DNA of 64,000 nt from Zygaena filipendulae (Eukaryota > Arthropoda > Insecta > Lepidoptera > Zygaenidae): NCBI GenBank assembly GCA_907165275.2, contig OU015654.1, positions 7,767,501-7,831,500 on the forward strand, written 5' to 3'. The translations under genes were made by a program, and so were the position numbers. Positions 23,401 to 35,097 of this stretch are shown here, one piece after another. The notes beneath the pieces were generated by a model that saw only the letters and a program-made list of their open reading frames with translations, was not told where the DNA came from and made no database searches. Numbering within the stretch: position 1 is the first letter of the stretch; each line of letters starts with the position of its first letter.

Positions 23401-24585
23401 TTATGCTCGCACGTCACTTGTCTTCGGCTTCGGCAAAAACTTCAACCCATTTTGGTCGAAGATAGCCTTGAAGTTTCGGTCAGACAAATAGACAATATCA
23501 GTAAATACGGTTAACTGAAGATATAAAGCTGTATAAATATAGGTAACCATATTTTTTATGTCGGTTAATGGACTATGCATGATTGTAACACTAATTAATA
23601 AATTAATCTTACAAATAGGTAGGTATGTAATTATCTTTTCATTACTCATACTCGGAAAGTAGGTCTGAAGTTGCCTGAGAAGCGGGTTGAAAGTAACCCT
23701 TTTCAGCCCTAGGGAGAATCGCTTTCAACTGACAACTGTCAAATTATTAAAAAAAAAACTAGGTCTATTTTCACATTTCTATTGAACCATGTTTCAACTT
23801 TCTATACAGCCAGCGCGATGTAAAATTGAAATAACGTAAAGTTTAAGTAGGTATTAATTAAAATAAAATTCACTCACTTTTTCTTAAGCTAATTCCTATT
23901 TATATTTTTTTATTTTCTTTAATTAATACTTAATAATTAAAGAAAATATTTTTTTTAGGTCACCACAATGTAAATAAAAAATACTGGCTGAATAGCTAGC
24001 CGGCCAAAGAAAAAGAAATAGGTAGGAAAGTGTCAAGCGACTATCCGATCTTCACTCATTTTTTCTTTAGCTAATTCCTATTTTTATTTTGACTTTCCTT
24101 GCATTCGTAATGAAAAGCACAGTGTTACCCTCGGGAGAAAGACTTATTTAGTCCCTCGATCTATTAGCGCCCTCGCTACGCTCGGGCGCCAAACCCCGTC
24201 TCGGGACTAAATAAGTTACTTTCACCCCTAGGATAACAATGTACTATTTCAGATAAGAAATTTCAATATTAGCTAATAATGATTTGCATCTTTTTATAGT
24301 ATGATATTTTATATGTATACAAAAATCCTAGGACGACCTGCACAGAGAAAGGAATAGTGTCGCCCCCGTTCCCCCTCTCCCTTCGCCGCTATAGCCGCGG
24401 ATCGAACCTACCTACATCATACATGCTTGTGATTACGTTCGATATCACACGTTAAGTATCGCATTTACAATATTCAAACACTTAAATGATTGGTAAAACC
24501 CTCGCGTGTATTCATTGTCTTCTCAGTAATGAGTCTGCAAAATTCATAGGTAGGTATATAAAGAACGATTACATTTTATTGTTAA
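23401..24585. other. Noncoding stretch with a palindromic repeat at 24.1 kb
   Basis: 24110-24240 has AAAGACTTATTTAGTCCC and, inverted, GGGACTAAATAAGTTACTTT around GCGCCCTCGCTACGCTCGGG; part recurs in inverted form at 31060-31160. AGCTAATTCCTATTT occurs near 23888 and again near 24069. The 82-codon frame at 23401-23649 is not recognised. Confidence 0.4.
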
Positions 24586-24587
24586 CT

Positions 24588-24852
24588 AGCTGTGCCCCGA
24601 GGTTTCACCCGCGTTAATGTCGGAGATCCTGCGGAAATTCCGGGATAAAAAGTACCCTATGTCCTTTTCTGACAACGTGTAGTATTCAATAAATAATTCT
24701 ATTTAACCCGCGTTAATTTCGGAGATCCCGCGGGAATTCAAAAGGTATGTTCTTTTCCATGTCAAAGGCTACATGCATGCCAAATTTCGTCCAAATCCGT
24801 TCAGCCATTTTTCGTGATTGAGGAACAAACATCCACACTTTCACATTTAAAG
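24588..24852 (+). repeat. CTAGCTG-family repeats, two overlapping copies
   Basis: CTAGCTGTGCCCCGAGGTTT starts the first copy at about 24588. A second GCGTTAATTTCGGAGATCCC block at about 24711 starts another, truncated copy, which ends with CACACTTTCACATTTAAAGG. Confidence 0.6.
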
Positions 24853-24942
24853 GTAAAATGACCAGTATTTTTTTTTAATATCTCAATTTCCAGATAGAAT
24901 TTCCAATAAATCGAAACATGAGCCCCCTTACAGTAGTTAACG

Positions 24943-25890
24943 GTGATTAGCTGTACCCTGCATTAATTCCGGAGTTCCCGCGGAAATTCCGAGATAAAAA
25001 CTATCCTATCTTTTAAGTAGGACCATATTATAAATGGTTACAAAATTCTATCAAAATCCGTTCAGCAGTTTCGGATTCCATCGCGGACAAACAACGTGAC
25101 ACGTGATTTATATATATTAGATTAGACTAGCTATCCCCCGCGATTTCATCCGCGGTAATTTCGGAGTTCCCGCGGAGGTTGCGGTAAAAAAGTACTCTAT
25201 GTCCTTCAGTTCCCGAGGGAATTCCGGGATAAAAACTATCCTATCTTTTAAGTTGGACCATATTATAAATGGTTGCAAAATTTTATCAAAATCCGTTCAG
25301 TAGTTTCGGAGTCCATCGCGGACAAACAACGTGACACGTGATTTATATATATTAGACTAGCTGTCCCCCGTGATTTCATCCGCGGTAATTTCGGAGTTCC
25401 CGCGGAGGTTGCGGGAAAAAAGTACTCTATGTCCTTCAGTTCCCGAGGGAATTCCGGGATAAAAACTATCCTATCTTTTAAGTTGGACCATATTATAAAT
25501 GGTTGCAAAATTTTATCAAAATCCGTTCAGTAGTTTCGGAGTCCATCGCGGACAAACAACGTGACACGTGATTTATATATATTAGATAAGACTAGCTGTC
25601 CCCCGCGATTTCATCCACGGTAATTTCGGAGTTCCCGCGGAAATTCCGGGAAAAAAGTACTCTAAGTATATCCATCTTTGTATACTTACCCCTGACAGTA
25701 GTTTACGGTGATTAGCTGTTCTCCGCATTCATTCCGGAGTTCCCGCGGGAATTCCGGGAAAAAAACTATCCTATTTTTAAGTTGGACCATATTATAAATG
25801 ATTACAAAAATTTATCAAAATCCGTTCAGTAGTTTCGGAGTCCATCGCGGACAAACAACGTGACACGTGATTTATATATATTAAAATAAG
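24943..25890 (+). repeat. Tandem array of CTAGCTG-family units, about 230 bp each
   Basis: Units start with ACTAGCTRTCCCCCG at 25126, 25356 and 25591 (spacings 230 and 235), after a partial unit from 24943. Each contains CCATCGCGGACAAACAACGT and GTGACACGTGATTTATATAT. The second and third units match the first very closely over long runs. The last unit carries a second head (GGTGATTAGCTGT at about 25708) matching the one at 24943, so the array has mixed unit types and has grown by unequal exchange. Confidence 0.8.
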
Positions 25891-26342
25891 ATTCTATTCT
25901 ATTCTATTCTATAAGATGTATAGATAGATTCATCTTTGTACCTGTACCAAGCGGGAAAATATAATACGTACCTATTAGTTAGGAATATGCAGTATGCACA
26001 ACACAAGTACCTAGATATAAGGTAGGTACCTACGTGATGACTAATTGTCTTTCAAGGGGACTAGGACTCGGGGACTTGAGCGCCCATTAAATCTATGCAT
26101 CAGGTTCACGTTTGGAATTTGTAAATACCTATGACCACATTACCAAATTCCGTAAACGTCTTATATGATTCTCAATTCGTTCCTCTTCTTCTCTTCTTTA
26201 TAACATCATATTTGAGCCGTCATTCTCTACTTAGAACGCTTCAATTTCATTGTTTCTACTTTTATGTTATATAATTATTTTTCATAACAGATTTAGCATT
26301 TATATAACAAATATAGGCGAATGCTACCGGCCCGTTACCAGG
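25891..26342. other. Noncoding stretch
   Basis: A short ATTCT repeat lies at about 25892-25912. No gene or element recognised. Confidence 0.4.
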
Positions 26343-26569
26343 GCCCTTATTCACTATGACCATAACACGCCGCGCTAAGATAAGACGCCTCAAAAATCAT
26401 CTTTCCCTCGTAATCCAAGAAATTTCACTGCAAAAAAATACATTTGCAACGTTTTTTATGGCATAAAGGATAATAATTTCTAATATCTTGGTATCTAGAA
26501 CGTTTGGAAATGCGTTTTTGGGACGCGCGTTATGGGCAAGGAATGTTGTTGGTCATAGTGAATAAGGGC
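26343..26569. mobile_element. 227-bp MITE with 20-bp inverted ends
   Basis: The left end GCCCTTATTCACTATGACCA pairs with the right end GGTCATAGTGAATAAGGGC. The interior is noncoding. I cannot see a convincing target duplication (flanks CCAGG and ACTGA), so the superfamily is undetermined. Confidence 0.65.
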
Positions 26570-27408
26570 ACTGAAAGAGATCGCTTTATAGTGATTTACC
26601 CTAAATATTATATGTATGTTGACTCGCTATCTATGACGATCGGTTAAACTTTTATAGTGTAAAAGCTGAACCGATAATCATGAAATTTTGCACACACGTT
26701 GTCAGGGCCACAAAAAAGGACATTTGACAGGGTATAATTTATCCTACAATTTCTGCGTGATCTCCGAAATTACAATGGGTTAAACTGTGGAAAGCAGCTA
26801 GTCATTAATATCTTTTAAATCCATCAGGTTAATTTGGTCTAATCATATTTATCAACAGAAATTACGGCATTAATGTGTAATAAATAACCTCTCTCACTAT
26901 ATACTTCAATTTAACGTTAAACGAACCTTAAAGACACAATTTATTAATTACAATTATGATATAAACTCTGCACCATTCGGGTTTATATTTAGTACTTACT
27001 TAGTACCATAGATAACAGACAACAAAACTGAGAGATAAATCACATTTGGCTATACGAACTTTTATTGAGTCAAAACCCATAGTTTTCTAATAAGATGGAA
27101 GTTTTATTAAACGTATAAGTATACGTATTTAATGCAATACCTACTTATATTCCAAATCTGCTTGTCACCATAATACTTGTTTGTAAATTGGTACTGATGA
27201 TATGTGAGAACAAAAATTGCCGCAGGATTCGGTACGCAGTAGGTATTCGTATTATCCAATTAATGATGATATTACATTTCGGGATTAATTATACTTACTC
27301 GTAATTACGTAACATTTGAGTAAAATAAATATCTTCAGCACAAATTACTTCGTGGTGAGCGTTTTTTTTTTAAATATTGGTACTTTATTTCTACAAGTCG
27401 GTTATTTT
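26570..27408. repeat. CTAGCTG-family relic and noncoding sequence
   Basis: 26615-26800 is a decayed minus-orientation copy (ATCATGAAATTTTGCACACA; GGAAAGCAGCTAGTC). The rest of the interval shows no gene. Confidence 0.45.
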
Positions 27409-28770
27409 TACCGACTTCCAAAAAGGAGGAGGTTCTATTTTTTTTTTTTATGTATGTTCATTGTTCACCGATTACTCGAAGACGGCTGAACCGATTTGAA
27501 AATTCTTTTTTTATTTGAAAAGGTATACTCCCAATTAGGTCCCATTGCCACCAAGTCGGGATCTGATGATGGGATCTTGGAGAAATCGAGGGAACTCTTC
27601 AAAATATAGCGATTTGGGTATTTTTTGTAGTAAATCGTTCATTTGCTTTTGGAAAGCAAAATTTGAAGAAGTGGAACTGATGATGAAGACTATAGATGGT
27701 CATCGGAACTACTCAACAATAATACGTATTTCACGGGTTCCGATTGGAGCAATTTCAAAAATTGTTTTTTTGTTTGAAAGGGGATACTCCCAAATTAATT
27801 CCGTTATCACCAAGCCGAGATCTGATGATGAGATCTTGGAGTAATTGAGGGAACTCTTCAAAAATTATAGGTACACCTATAGCGATTTTTGTATTTTTTT
27901 ATAGTAAATCGTTTATTTGCTTTCGGAAAGCAAAATTTGAAGAAGAACTGATGACAAAGTCCACAGATGGTCATCGGAACTACTCAATAGGTATTTCACG
28001 GGTTCCGAATCGTTAACTTTAATATGGTTTCAAAACAATTTATGCTCGTGACAATTCAATAGTCAATAGTCAAATCATTTATTCAAATTAGGCCCATGAT
28101 GTGGCTCTTTTTGACGTCAATAAAATTACAGTTTAGTCTACTGACAGCACCCATAAAATATCCACCCTTCACAGCTTCCTAGTGCTATTTATAATTTATA
28201 TGGTGAAGTGGAACTGATGGTGATGTACTAGGAGAACTTTTCAAAATTAACGTCCCTGCGTCGGGAAAAGCAATATTTTGTAAAAGGTGATGAGCAGTTG
28301 ACATCCGGCTATTGTAACTTAGAGAAATTACGAACTAAGTCACTTAAAAGCGAGAAATAAAAAAAAAAAAAATAACAAAAAAATTAAAACCGACTTCCAA
28401 AAACACAAAACTAAAAAAGCTAAAAATAAAAAGCTAAAAATAACAAAATACCGATTTAATCCAAAAGACAAAAACACACGTAATATTATTATTGGTTTGT
28501 GCTACCACTGATCGGTATGAAGTCGGTGACAAGCCAAATATGGAGGGGGGAGATGGGCTAAGTCGACTCCCGCCACCAGCTCTTCGTGAGCAGAACAACC
28601 CAAGTGGGCAGACACCAGCGGGCTTGTCATCGAATTCACACCGATCAGTGGTAGCACAAGCCAATAATAATATTACGTGTGTTTTTGTCTTTTGGATTAA
28701 ATCGGTATTTTGTTATTTTTAGCTTTATTAGTGTTGTGTTTTTGGAAGTCGATTTTAATTTTTTTGTTAA
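27409..28770 (+). mobile_element. Family B foldback element, copy 2, internally duplicated
   Basis: It starts TACCGACTTCCAAAAAGGAG. A block with GATCTGATGATG and AGGGAACTCTTCAAAA occurs twice, at about 27560 and 27822, an internal duplication of about 260 bp absent from copy 1. About 145 bp at 28053-28195 interrupts the sequence CAATTTATGCTCGT that is continuous in copy 1. From 28382 to 28770 it is a hairpin: GACTTCCAAAAACACA at about 28393 pairs with TGTGTTTTTGGAAGTC at about 28734. Both strands of the hairpin therefore give near-identical 76-codon frames, which are not genes. Confidence 0.65.
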
Positions 28771-29059
28771 ATTTTTTATTTAAACTAATGAACTTTCAAT
28801 TTAGCGTACCTCATGAAGGTCAAAAAGTGTACGAGTGTACAATAAATTAGATACTTGGTTGAGTTCCAATTATGTTGAAGGGTGGAAGATGATATGGCTT
28901 CTTATGTAATCAAACATTTTAATTTAGTGTTGCGATAAAAGATAAAATGCAGATGTATATGTATATTTATTATTCAATCATCCTAATGAAGTCTATTTTA
29001 AATTTTAGCCAGAGGGACCGCTCCCTAAATAGGTATAGATAGGTACTGTGTAACTGAGG
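28771..29059. other. Noncoding stretch
   Basis: No gene or element recognised. Confidence 0.35.
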
Positions 29060-29300
29060 AGTTTTCGAACCTTTTTGATTACAATAACTAACCGGCTGAA
29101 CCAATTTGGATGAAATTTGACAATAAAGTTATACATGCATGCAATAAGTCCGCCTTTTGTACGATAAAGTGCAATAAAGTTCTTTAAATAAATAAATAAA
29201 TATATTCTGGATTACCACATAGGATACTTTTTATCTCAAAACAAAAAGTTTCACATGCAGGGAAACTTGACGTTCACTCGGAAAATCCGCGAGGAGCAGC
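29060..29300 (-). repeat. CTAGCTG-family relic carrying a LINE tail
   Basis: The outer sequence is a decayed copy (GGATGAAATTTGACAATAAA; GATACTTTTTATCTC). At about 29146-29208 AAGTCCGCCTTTTGTACGAT followed by AAATAAATAAATAAATA is a short plus-strand LINE 3' tail inserted in it. Confidence 0.45.
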
Positions 29301-29928
29301 AATTAATTAACAATTACATAATGCGTTAGAATGGTCTGGAAAAAATGAATTTGCATAACGCTATACCTGGTATTATATTATTATCTGTTATAACGCATAC
29401 AGTGGTACGAGGTCAGGTCGCTACGAAGGTGTATAGGTGGTATCGATCTACGGTGAGGTCTACAATAATATTAATAACAATTGCGGTATAAATTACAATT
29501 TGATTTCCTATACGCTTTAACTGGGATTTACTTCAACCTTTGACATTTCTTCAATATGAAATTCAGCACGCCTATCATAAACTGTCCCATTAAGGTCTAT
29601 TACCTTTCTACCTTGCCATAAATATTCATGAATAGACCGAACATTCATACATTTTTAAACTGTTTCATAGATTTTCTGCGTCTATCTGATTGTTTTTTAA
29701 ACACTTTTGGTTTTATTTCCTTTTCTGAAATTTATGTAGAGTATCGGAAAATTTCATCGTGATTCGACAATAGACTTTCACATTGATATTTAAAAGTGTA
29801 CAAGTAGGTAGGTAGGTCGTTATTTTTTTTGAGTTGCGTTTCAGTATAGGTACCTATCGTAGATAAAATTTCATGAGTGTGTTGAAATATAGTAAAACGT
29901 TAATTTATCTATCTCATTAAATGTAATT
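29301..29928. other. Noncoding stretch
   Basis: AT-rich, no gene or element recognised. Confidence 0.35.
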
Positions 29929-29936
29929 GATACAAA

Positions 29937-30667
29937 CTCAGACGAAATAAAAACTCAAGACGGAGCGCTGTGAACAAAGAAGTGAATCTGATAAAACTAC
30001 GCCTCGGCGTGTACATGCACACACATACACGCACACACATATAACGAAACTACGCCTTACCTTGTCAGTCGAGCTATTCCGGCGCGCGGAGTGTCACGCT
30101 GTAATAATTCCTATTTTTTAAAGAAAAAATGCCGAATTTTGTAGTGTGAGGGTGTAAAAACCAATCTTCGAAAAATAAAAAGCAGGATAGAACCACATTT
30201 TTAATAAAATATCAATTTTAATAATTTAAGACAACTTGGAACACAAAACCTCCACAACTTCCATAAGTGTTGCTACTAGTGAGCGTCACAATAGTCCCCG
30301 TTTTTTGGGTAAGTTAATGTGACGTGGAACTTAATGTAACACGTTCATTTACCTATTTCGATTGTAACTTTTAATATTCATAAAATTAATGTAAGTGTAA
30401 ATAGGCGTTAATTTTAATTTTCCATGTTTTATCATAACTTCGAAACCTATATTTTTAAGTTTCTCGAATACACGACCGAGGTATACAACTTAAAAAAATA
30501 CTAACTTATCTACTTACTTATCCATTCATCTTTCTAGAACTTAACAATTTTGGGTACCTAATAAGTTTTCACTGCACGGCAACACTCACTAAATGCCCAC
30601 ATGTTTACGAAACCGGCTTCACTTTTTTGTTGACAGCGCTCCGTCTTGAGTTTTTATTTCGTCTGAG
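29937..30667. mobile_element. P-like DNA element, non-autonomous, with THAP relic
   Basis: The 731-bp element has inverted ends identical over 35 bases (starting CTCAGACGAAATAAAAACTC) and similar over about 50. Its flanks are GATACAAA (29929-29936) and GTTACAAA (30668-30675), an 8-bp duplication with one mismatch. 8-bp duplications and a THAP-domain transposase are features of P elements. Inside, on the plus strand, a decayed THAP-like start lies at 30129. A CA-rich patch occupies 30009-30042. No intact transposase remains. Confidence 0.6.
30129..30215 (+). pseudogene. Relic of a THAP zinc-binding domain start
   Basis: The conceptual reading starts MPNFVV, meets a TGA at 30147-30149, and goes on GCKNQSSKNKKQ. 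THAP domains usually begin MP, two residues, a cysteine, then a second cysteine followed by a Lys/Asn-rich stretch. The first cysteine is out of frame here, so one small indel plus the stop have broken it. The match is short and could be fortuitous, but its place inside a P-like element with 8-bp duplications supports it. Confidence 0.4.
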
Positions 30668-30675
30668 GTTACAAA

Positions 30676-31261
30676 GAAGTTGAGGCGCTAAGTTTAATAC
30701 TCACCTAAAAGTCGTTTTTTTATTTTTCTTTATTTCAACATAAACAGATATTTAACACTAATAGGAACACAACTATAATTTGACATGCACTAAGGCTAGT
30801 TAAATATCCTTAACAATGTTGACTTAGAAGGTAAACAAAGGACGTTAAAAGTGTACAGTAAAAAATATACATACTGAAGGTAGGTATTTTACAATTTTAG
30901 TGTTAGTGTTAGTTTATTAAAGTGAATAGCGAAAAATAAAAAATGTACGAAATATAAACCTAATATTTGATGATGTTTTGGTGCTAAAGTCATTATATAA
31001 TTTGTAGTTAATTAAATAATTTATATTATTAATGATTTGAATAAATTAATAGTAGATTGTCACCCTAGGGATGAAATTAAGCACAGTGTTTACCTCGGGT
31101 TAAAGACTTATTTGGTCCTGAGAGTTGAGACGGGGTTTGGCGCCCCAGCGTAGCGCTTACAAAAATTCACGTACCTAATATTATTATTGGTATCTATCTG
31201 CTACCTACTGATCGTTTCAAATTCGGTGCCACGCCAAATAGGTAATAAGGTAAATAGACTT
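30676..31261. repeat. Noncoding stretch with a repeat fragment at its end
   Basis: 31060-31165 (AAGACTTATTTGGTCC; AGACGGGGTTTGGCGCCC) is related, inverted, to 24110-24240. 30700-31050 is AT-rich with no gene. Confidence 0.4.
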
Positions 31262-31326
31262 ACGGCCGCACTCAGAGTCGACTTTAATGATTACTTAGTT
31301 AAGTATAGATTTTTAAAACAAAACTG
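31262..31326. repeat. Half copy of the family D MITE
   Basis: It begins TTA/CGGCCGCACTCAGAGTCG and follows the left arm to AAAACAAAACTG, then stops. The right arm is missing. Confidence 0.65.
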
Positions 31327-31977
31327 CTTGTCTGGAAGAGATCGCAACTATGCGATAAGACCGCCATTTATTAAATAATATATTTAGTTAAATGCAAAAT
31401 AACAAAGTGACACGTGAAGTGGACACAAAGGAACAGTTGTCATCGTGCCTATTCAGTTCGTACCCACGTCCATTCGGCTCTTTAGTCGACTCAGCCCGCT
31501 CGAACTCAGCTCGTGAGCTGAGTTGACCTAATAAATGTTTTGAATCGGGCAACTCATCCCACTCATACATTTCATGATTTGTATATTATACAGGAACAAA
31601 AGTGTTTAACATTAGATTTACAAAAACAATAATGCAACCACAAAAGGGTTGTCCATTAATCACGTGATTTTTTTAGCAACTTAAAAACCCCTACCCCACA
31701 GTAGTGAGTGATGTGGTGAGGTTTTAGACTACCCCACCCCCATATCCAAAATGACGTGTGTTATGTCGACCCGCAATTCCTACTTCCTAGTTCTATCTTA
31801 TTTTTATTAATCATCGTGAAGTACGTATCTATAGGTATAGTTTGACCTCTATAACATTTTTCGAGTTTTAATTATTTATATATTGAAGACTGAAAAAAAA
31901 AATGCGAATAAAAGCCCTCAGTGTTTTGAGAATAAAATTGTAAGCTGTTGTTTAATTACCTATTTTATGGAATCGTC
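31327..31977. repeat. Fragments of dispersed repeats
   Basis: 31471-31515 (TTTAGTCGACTCAGCCCG) resembles 7945-7990. 31645-31765 starts GGGTTGTCCATTAATCACGT and contains CCCC-rich sequence, like a common short insect repeat. No gene recognised. Confidence 0.35.
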
Positions 31978-31980
31978 CAA

Positions 31981-32326
31981 CGGCCGTATTCGGAGTCATT
32001 TTAATGAAAACTTCATTTTCAGTAAAGATTAAAAAAAAACTGCCGAACTCAGATACGTTCACTAAATTAATGTTAATTGGCATTAAACTAAGTTTAACTT
32101 AATTAGTTTAATTGAACTTCTCTGAGTGTGGCAGTTTTACTTTTATGCTACTGCTCCACCTGCGTTAACGTTAACGTTGATGATAATGTTAGTAAGTTAA
32201 CGCGTTCAAATGCTGGCCACATCTAAATTAGCGCACTAATTAACGCGTTAACACGCAGGTGGAGCAGTAGCATTAAAATCTTTACTTAAAATTTGGTAAT
32301 ATTTAAAACGACTCTGAGTGCGGCCG
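31981..32326. mobile_element. Palindromic MITE, family D copy 4, holding another MITE
   Basis: The outer arms are CGGCCGTATTCGGAGTCA at the left and GACTCTGAGTGCGGCCG at the right, with CAA on both sides (31978-31980 and 32327-32329). The centre keeps TTAATGTTAATTGGCATT. The right arm is split by the 127-bp element at 32146-32272. Confidence 0.7.
32146..32272. mobile_element. 127-bp MITE nested in a family D MITE (TTA duplication)
   Basis: The inverted ends are TGCTACTGCTCCACCTGCGT and ACGCAGGTGGAGCAGTAGCA, continuing into GTTAAC-rich sequence. TTA lies on both sides (32143-32145 and 32273-32275). The 3-bp duplication fits a PIF/Harbinger-type element. Confidence 0.75.
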
Positions 32327-32431
32327 CAAGTCTTCCAGCCGTCCAAGTTGCGTCACTTGTGAAATGGTAGGATAGGCCAGTTATAATATTCAGGTGTATC
32401 GTCAGGGTTAGTTTTGATACGAAGATTTTCT

Positions 32432-32642
32432 CGAAATCCCTACTAACATTATAAATGCGAAAGTACCTCTGACTGTCTGTCTGTCTATTACGCTTTCACG
32501 TCCTAACGACTCAACCGATCATCATGAAATTTTATACACACGTTGTCAGAGGTACAGAGAAGGACATAAGATACTTTTTATCCCGGAATTCCTGCAGGAT
32601 CTCCAAAATTTCCGCCGGTGAAACCGCGGGGAACAGCTAGTA
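32432..32642 (-). repeat. CTAGCTG-family repeat, minus orientation, near full length
   Basis: Starts CCTACTAACATTATAAATGC and ends GGGGAACAGCTAGTATA. First of four minus-orientation copies within 1.7 kb. Confidence 0.7.
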
Positions 32643-32829
32643 TAAAATAAAATATACTAAAATACAATATTATGTTGCTTTCCCATAAGATATTTAGGTA
32701 TTTTTATGGTGTGTACCTCGCGATTTCTATAATAACTGTAAGTTACTTGTTTATTAGTTTTTTACCCGTTAGCTTACGCATGTACACGCACACACACACC
32801 ATTTTACATGTTACTTTTCTTTTTTTTTT

Positions 32830-33765
32830 CTACTAACATTATACAGTAAAGTTTTTATCTAGCGTAAAAGTTTGGAATTTTTGATGTAGGGGTAAGCTTT
32901 AGAACTACCGATTCTAAAAATTTTTTCACTGATAGAAAGTTACAGTATCCTTGAGTGACATAGGGTATCTACTTTTGACGGATCATACCCTAAAGGTCGT
33001 TCAATACCCTTCTCCTTTGTATTGCCGCTGGCACATCGACAAATCTAATGTATTATTTATTTACCCACGTAAGTACCTACACGTTTTTATTTAAAGTTTT
33101 GAGCGGATTCTAAAAATTCTGCATTCATAGAAAGCTCTACGGTATACCTGAGTCACATAGGTTATTTTTGATTCTGGAAAAGAGTTCCAAAGGGAAATTC
33201 AAAATTAATGCGAGTGAAACCCGGGGATCAGTTAGTTGCAAATAAAAGGAGAAAATACTTTACTTACACTCCAAAAACTTGCTTGGGTGATTGCTACTTA
33301 GCGGAACTTTATTCGACATATTATAGGTATCACACAATACACAGTGCGACATTTAAAGTTTGTTCATGCGTAAAAGTTTTGCAGCCATACGGGTTCATAT
33401 AATTGTAGACAGGGAGTTCATAACTCACTCGTCTATAGTTTGAAAATCGAGTTACTGCAGCATTAACTAACCTACCTGCCATTGCACAAATTGATACGTA
33501 TTAGGTAAGTATATCTATAATATAATATAACTATAAACTACTTTTGTTTATATCTATACTAATATTATAAAGAAGTAAAATTTGTGAATTGTGACTTTGT
33601 AGGGCGTAATCTCTGGATCTACTGGACAGATTTTGAAAATTCTTTTACTTATAGGAAGCTACGAGAGTCCTGAGGAGGGTACCATGGGGTAATTTTTACC
33701 CGGAAATTTCCACGGGAACTCCGAAATTGCCGCGGGTGAAATCGCAGGGGACAGGTGGTACCAAA
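32830..33765 (-). repeat. Two CTAGCTG-related repeats, minus orientation
   Basis: 32830-33240 runs from CTACTAACATTATACAGTAA to GAAACCCGGGGATCAGTTAG and has two similar internal blocks (GATTCTAAAAATT at about 32910 and 33108). 33557-33765 runs from ATACTAATATTATAAAGAAG to GGGGACAGGTGGTA. Both belong to a diverged subfamily. Confidence 0.5.
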
Positions 33766-33905
33766 TAATTTGCTTAGTTTCCATAAAATAAGCATTGCTT
33801 TATGTATATACAAGTTGATTTGTGTTTTGTAAAAGGTTATTATTAATTAATAGTTATACTGTACCTAAATATAAAAGTTAGGATAATTATGACTTAACCA
33901 CGCAA

Positions 33906-34133
33906 TCCTACTAATATTATAAACGCGAAAGTTTGTAAGTATGTATGGATGGATGGATGGATGGATGAATGAATGTTTGTTACTCTTTCACGCAATAACT
34001 ACTGGATGAATTTAAATGAAACTTTACAATCATATAGCTTATACATCAGATTAACACATAGGGTACTTTTTATCCCGGAATTCCTGCGGGAACTCCGAAA
34101 TTAACGCGGGTGAAACCGCGGGGCATAACTAGT
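33906..34133 (-). repeat. CTAGCTG-family repeat with (GGAT)n
   Basis: Starts TCCTACTAATATTATAAACG, holds a (GGAT)n run at 33945-33967 where the other long copies have a short spacer, and ends GGGGCATAACTAGTAGG. The copy at 60995-61225 has the same run, longer and inverted. Confidence 0.7.
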
Positions 34134-35094
34134 AGGTTATATAGTAGAGTCTCAGTATGAAGGCATAATTATGTACATATTTAGGCGAAAAGCATACCGT
34201 TTTGAAATACGCATGTGCAAGCAGAGGCACAATTTTTAATGACATATGCTGTGCATTCAAGTGGACTACAAAGGGCGGGAGGCGCTCCCGAATCGATAGT
34301 AAACACATTAACTGATTACTCGTCGATGCTGGCACTGATTTCGAGTTGGGTTTTGCCTCCTCTCTCTGAAGGTTACGCGGAGACCATAGATTTCCACTAT
34401 GTTGCGGTGTTTGCATACCTCTTTTACCTTATTAGATTAGTTTTTCAGACATATTATAGGGGGTAGCTCTTAATTTCGGAAGTTTTCTAAGACACTCTCA
34501 ACTCAATCGGTAGAGAAATGACCATTATCTCTCTATCACTCTAATAATCAATTTTTCTTTGTGTTTGAACTAACAATTGTAGCGATTACTTGCCACTTAT
34601 TTTTTCTTACCTAAATTTAAATGACAGTGAAAATCAGGTAACTAATCCGGTGGCTAAGATTGAAAAGCGATGCGATGCGGATATCGGTATATCGATTGTA
34701 AAATCTGGATTTGATGAAAGCATTATACATATTATGATTGTTAGTAGCTCTTTTCTTAAGTCGATTTATTTATTCTGGTCCATTCATTTCAAACCTTGCG
34801 TTTATCGTTTTTTTTTTCACGTTATTATTTTATTAATATCTCACAAAGAATCAAAATGAAAACAAAAAGTTCTTGAAAATCCCTGAACTTAATCACAAGC
34901 AGAACGAATTCGTTCCCAGGCTTTTAGATTTTCTTGCAGATTACATACTTCTCCTTTTTAATTTGATTAAAAAGTTACGAATGTGAATTCCAAGGCTTGT
35001 ATTTACAAACGTTAAGTCTGTAATTGTAGATTTTGTGTACTTAGCTAGTTATATGTTTCATACAAATAAGACTCAAAACTCCCCTGTTTTGAAA
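34134..35094. other. Noncoding stretch
   Basis: Several overlapping 83-95-codon frames occur on both strands at 34129-34859, but none shows a domain, a good start context or splice sites. I see no gene. Confidence 0.35.
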
Positions 35095-35097
35095 CTA

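Noticed and set aside
25263..25508. 81-codon minus-strand ORF
   Set aside because: It lies across two units of the CTAGCTG array.
28434..28722. Two overlapping 76-codon ORFs on opposite strands
   Set aside because: They are mirror products of a hairpin repeat.
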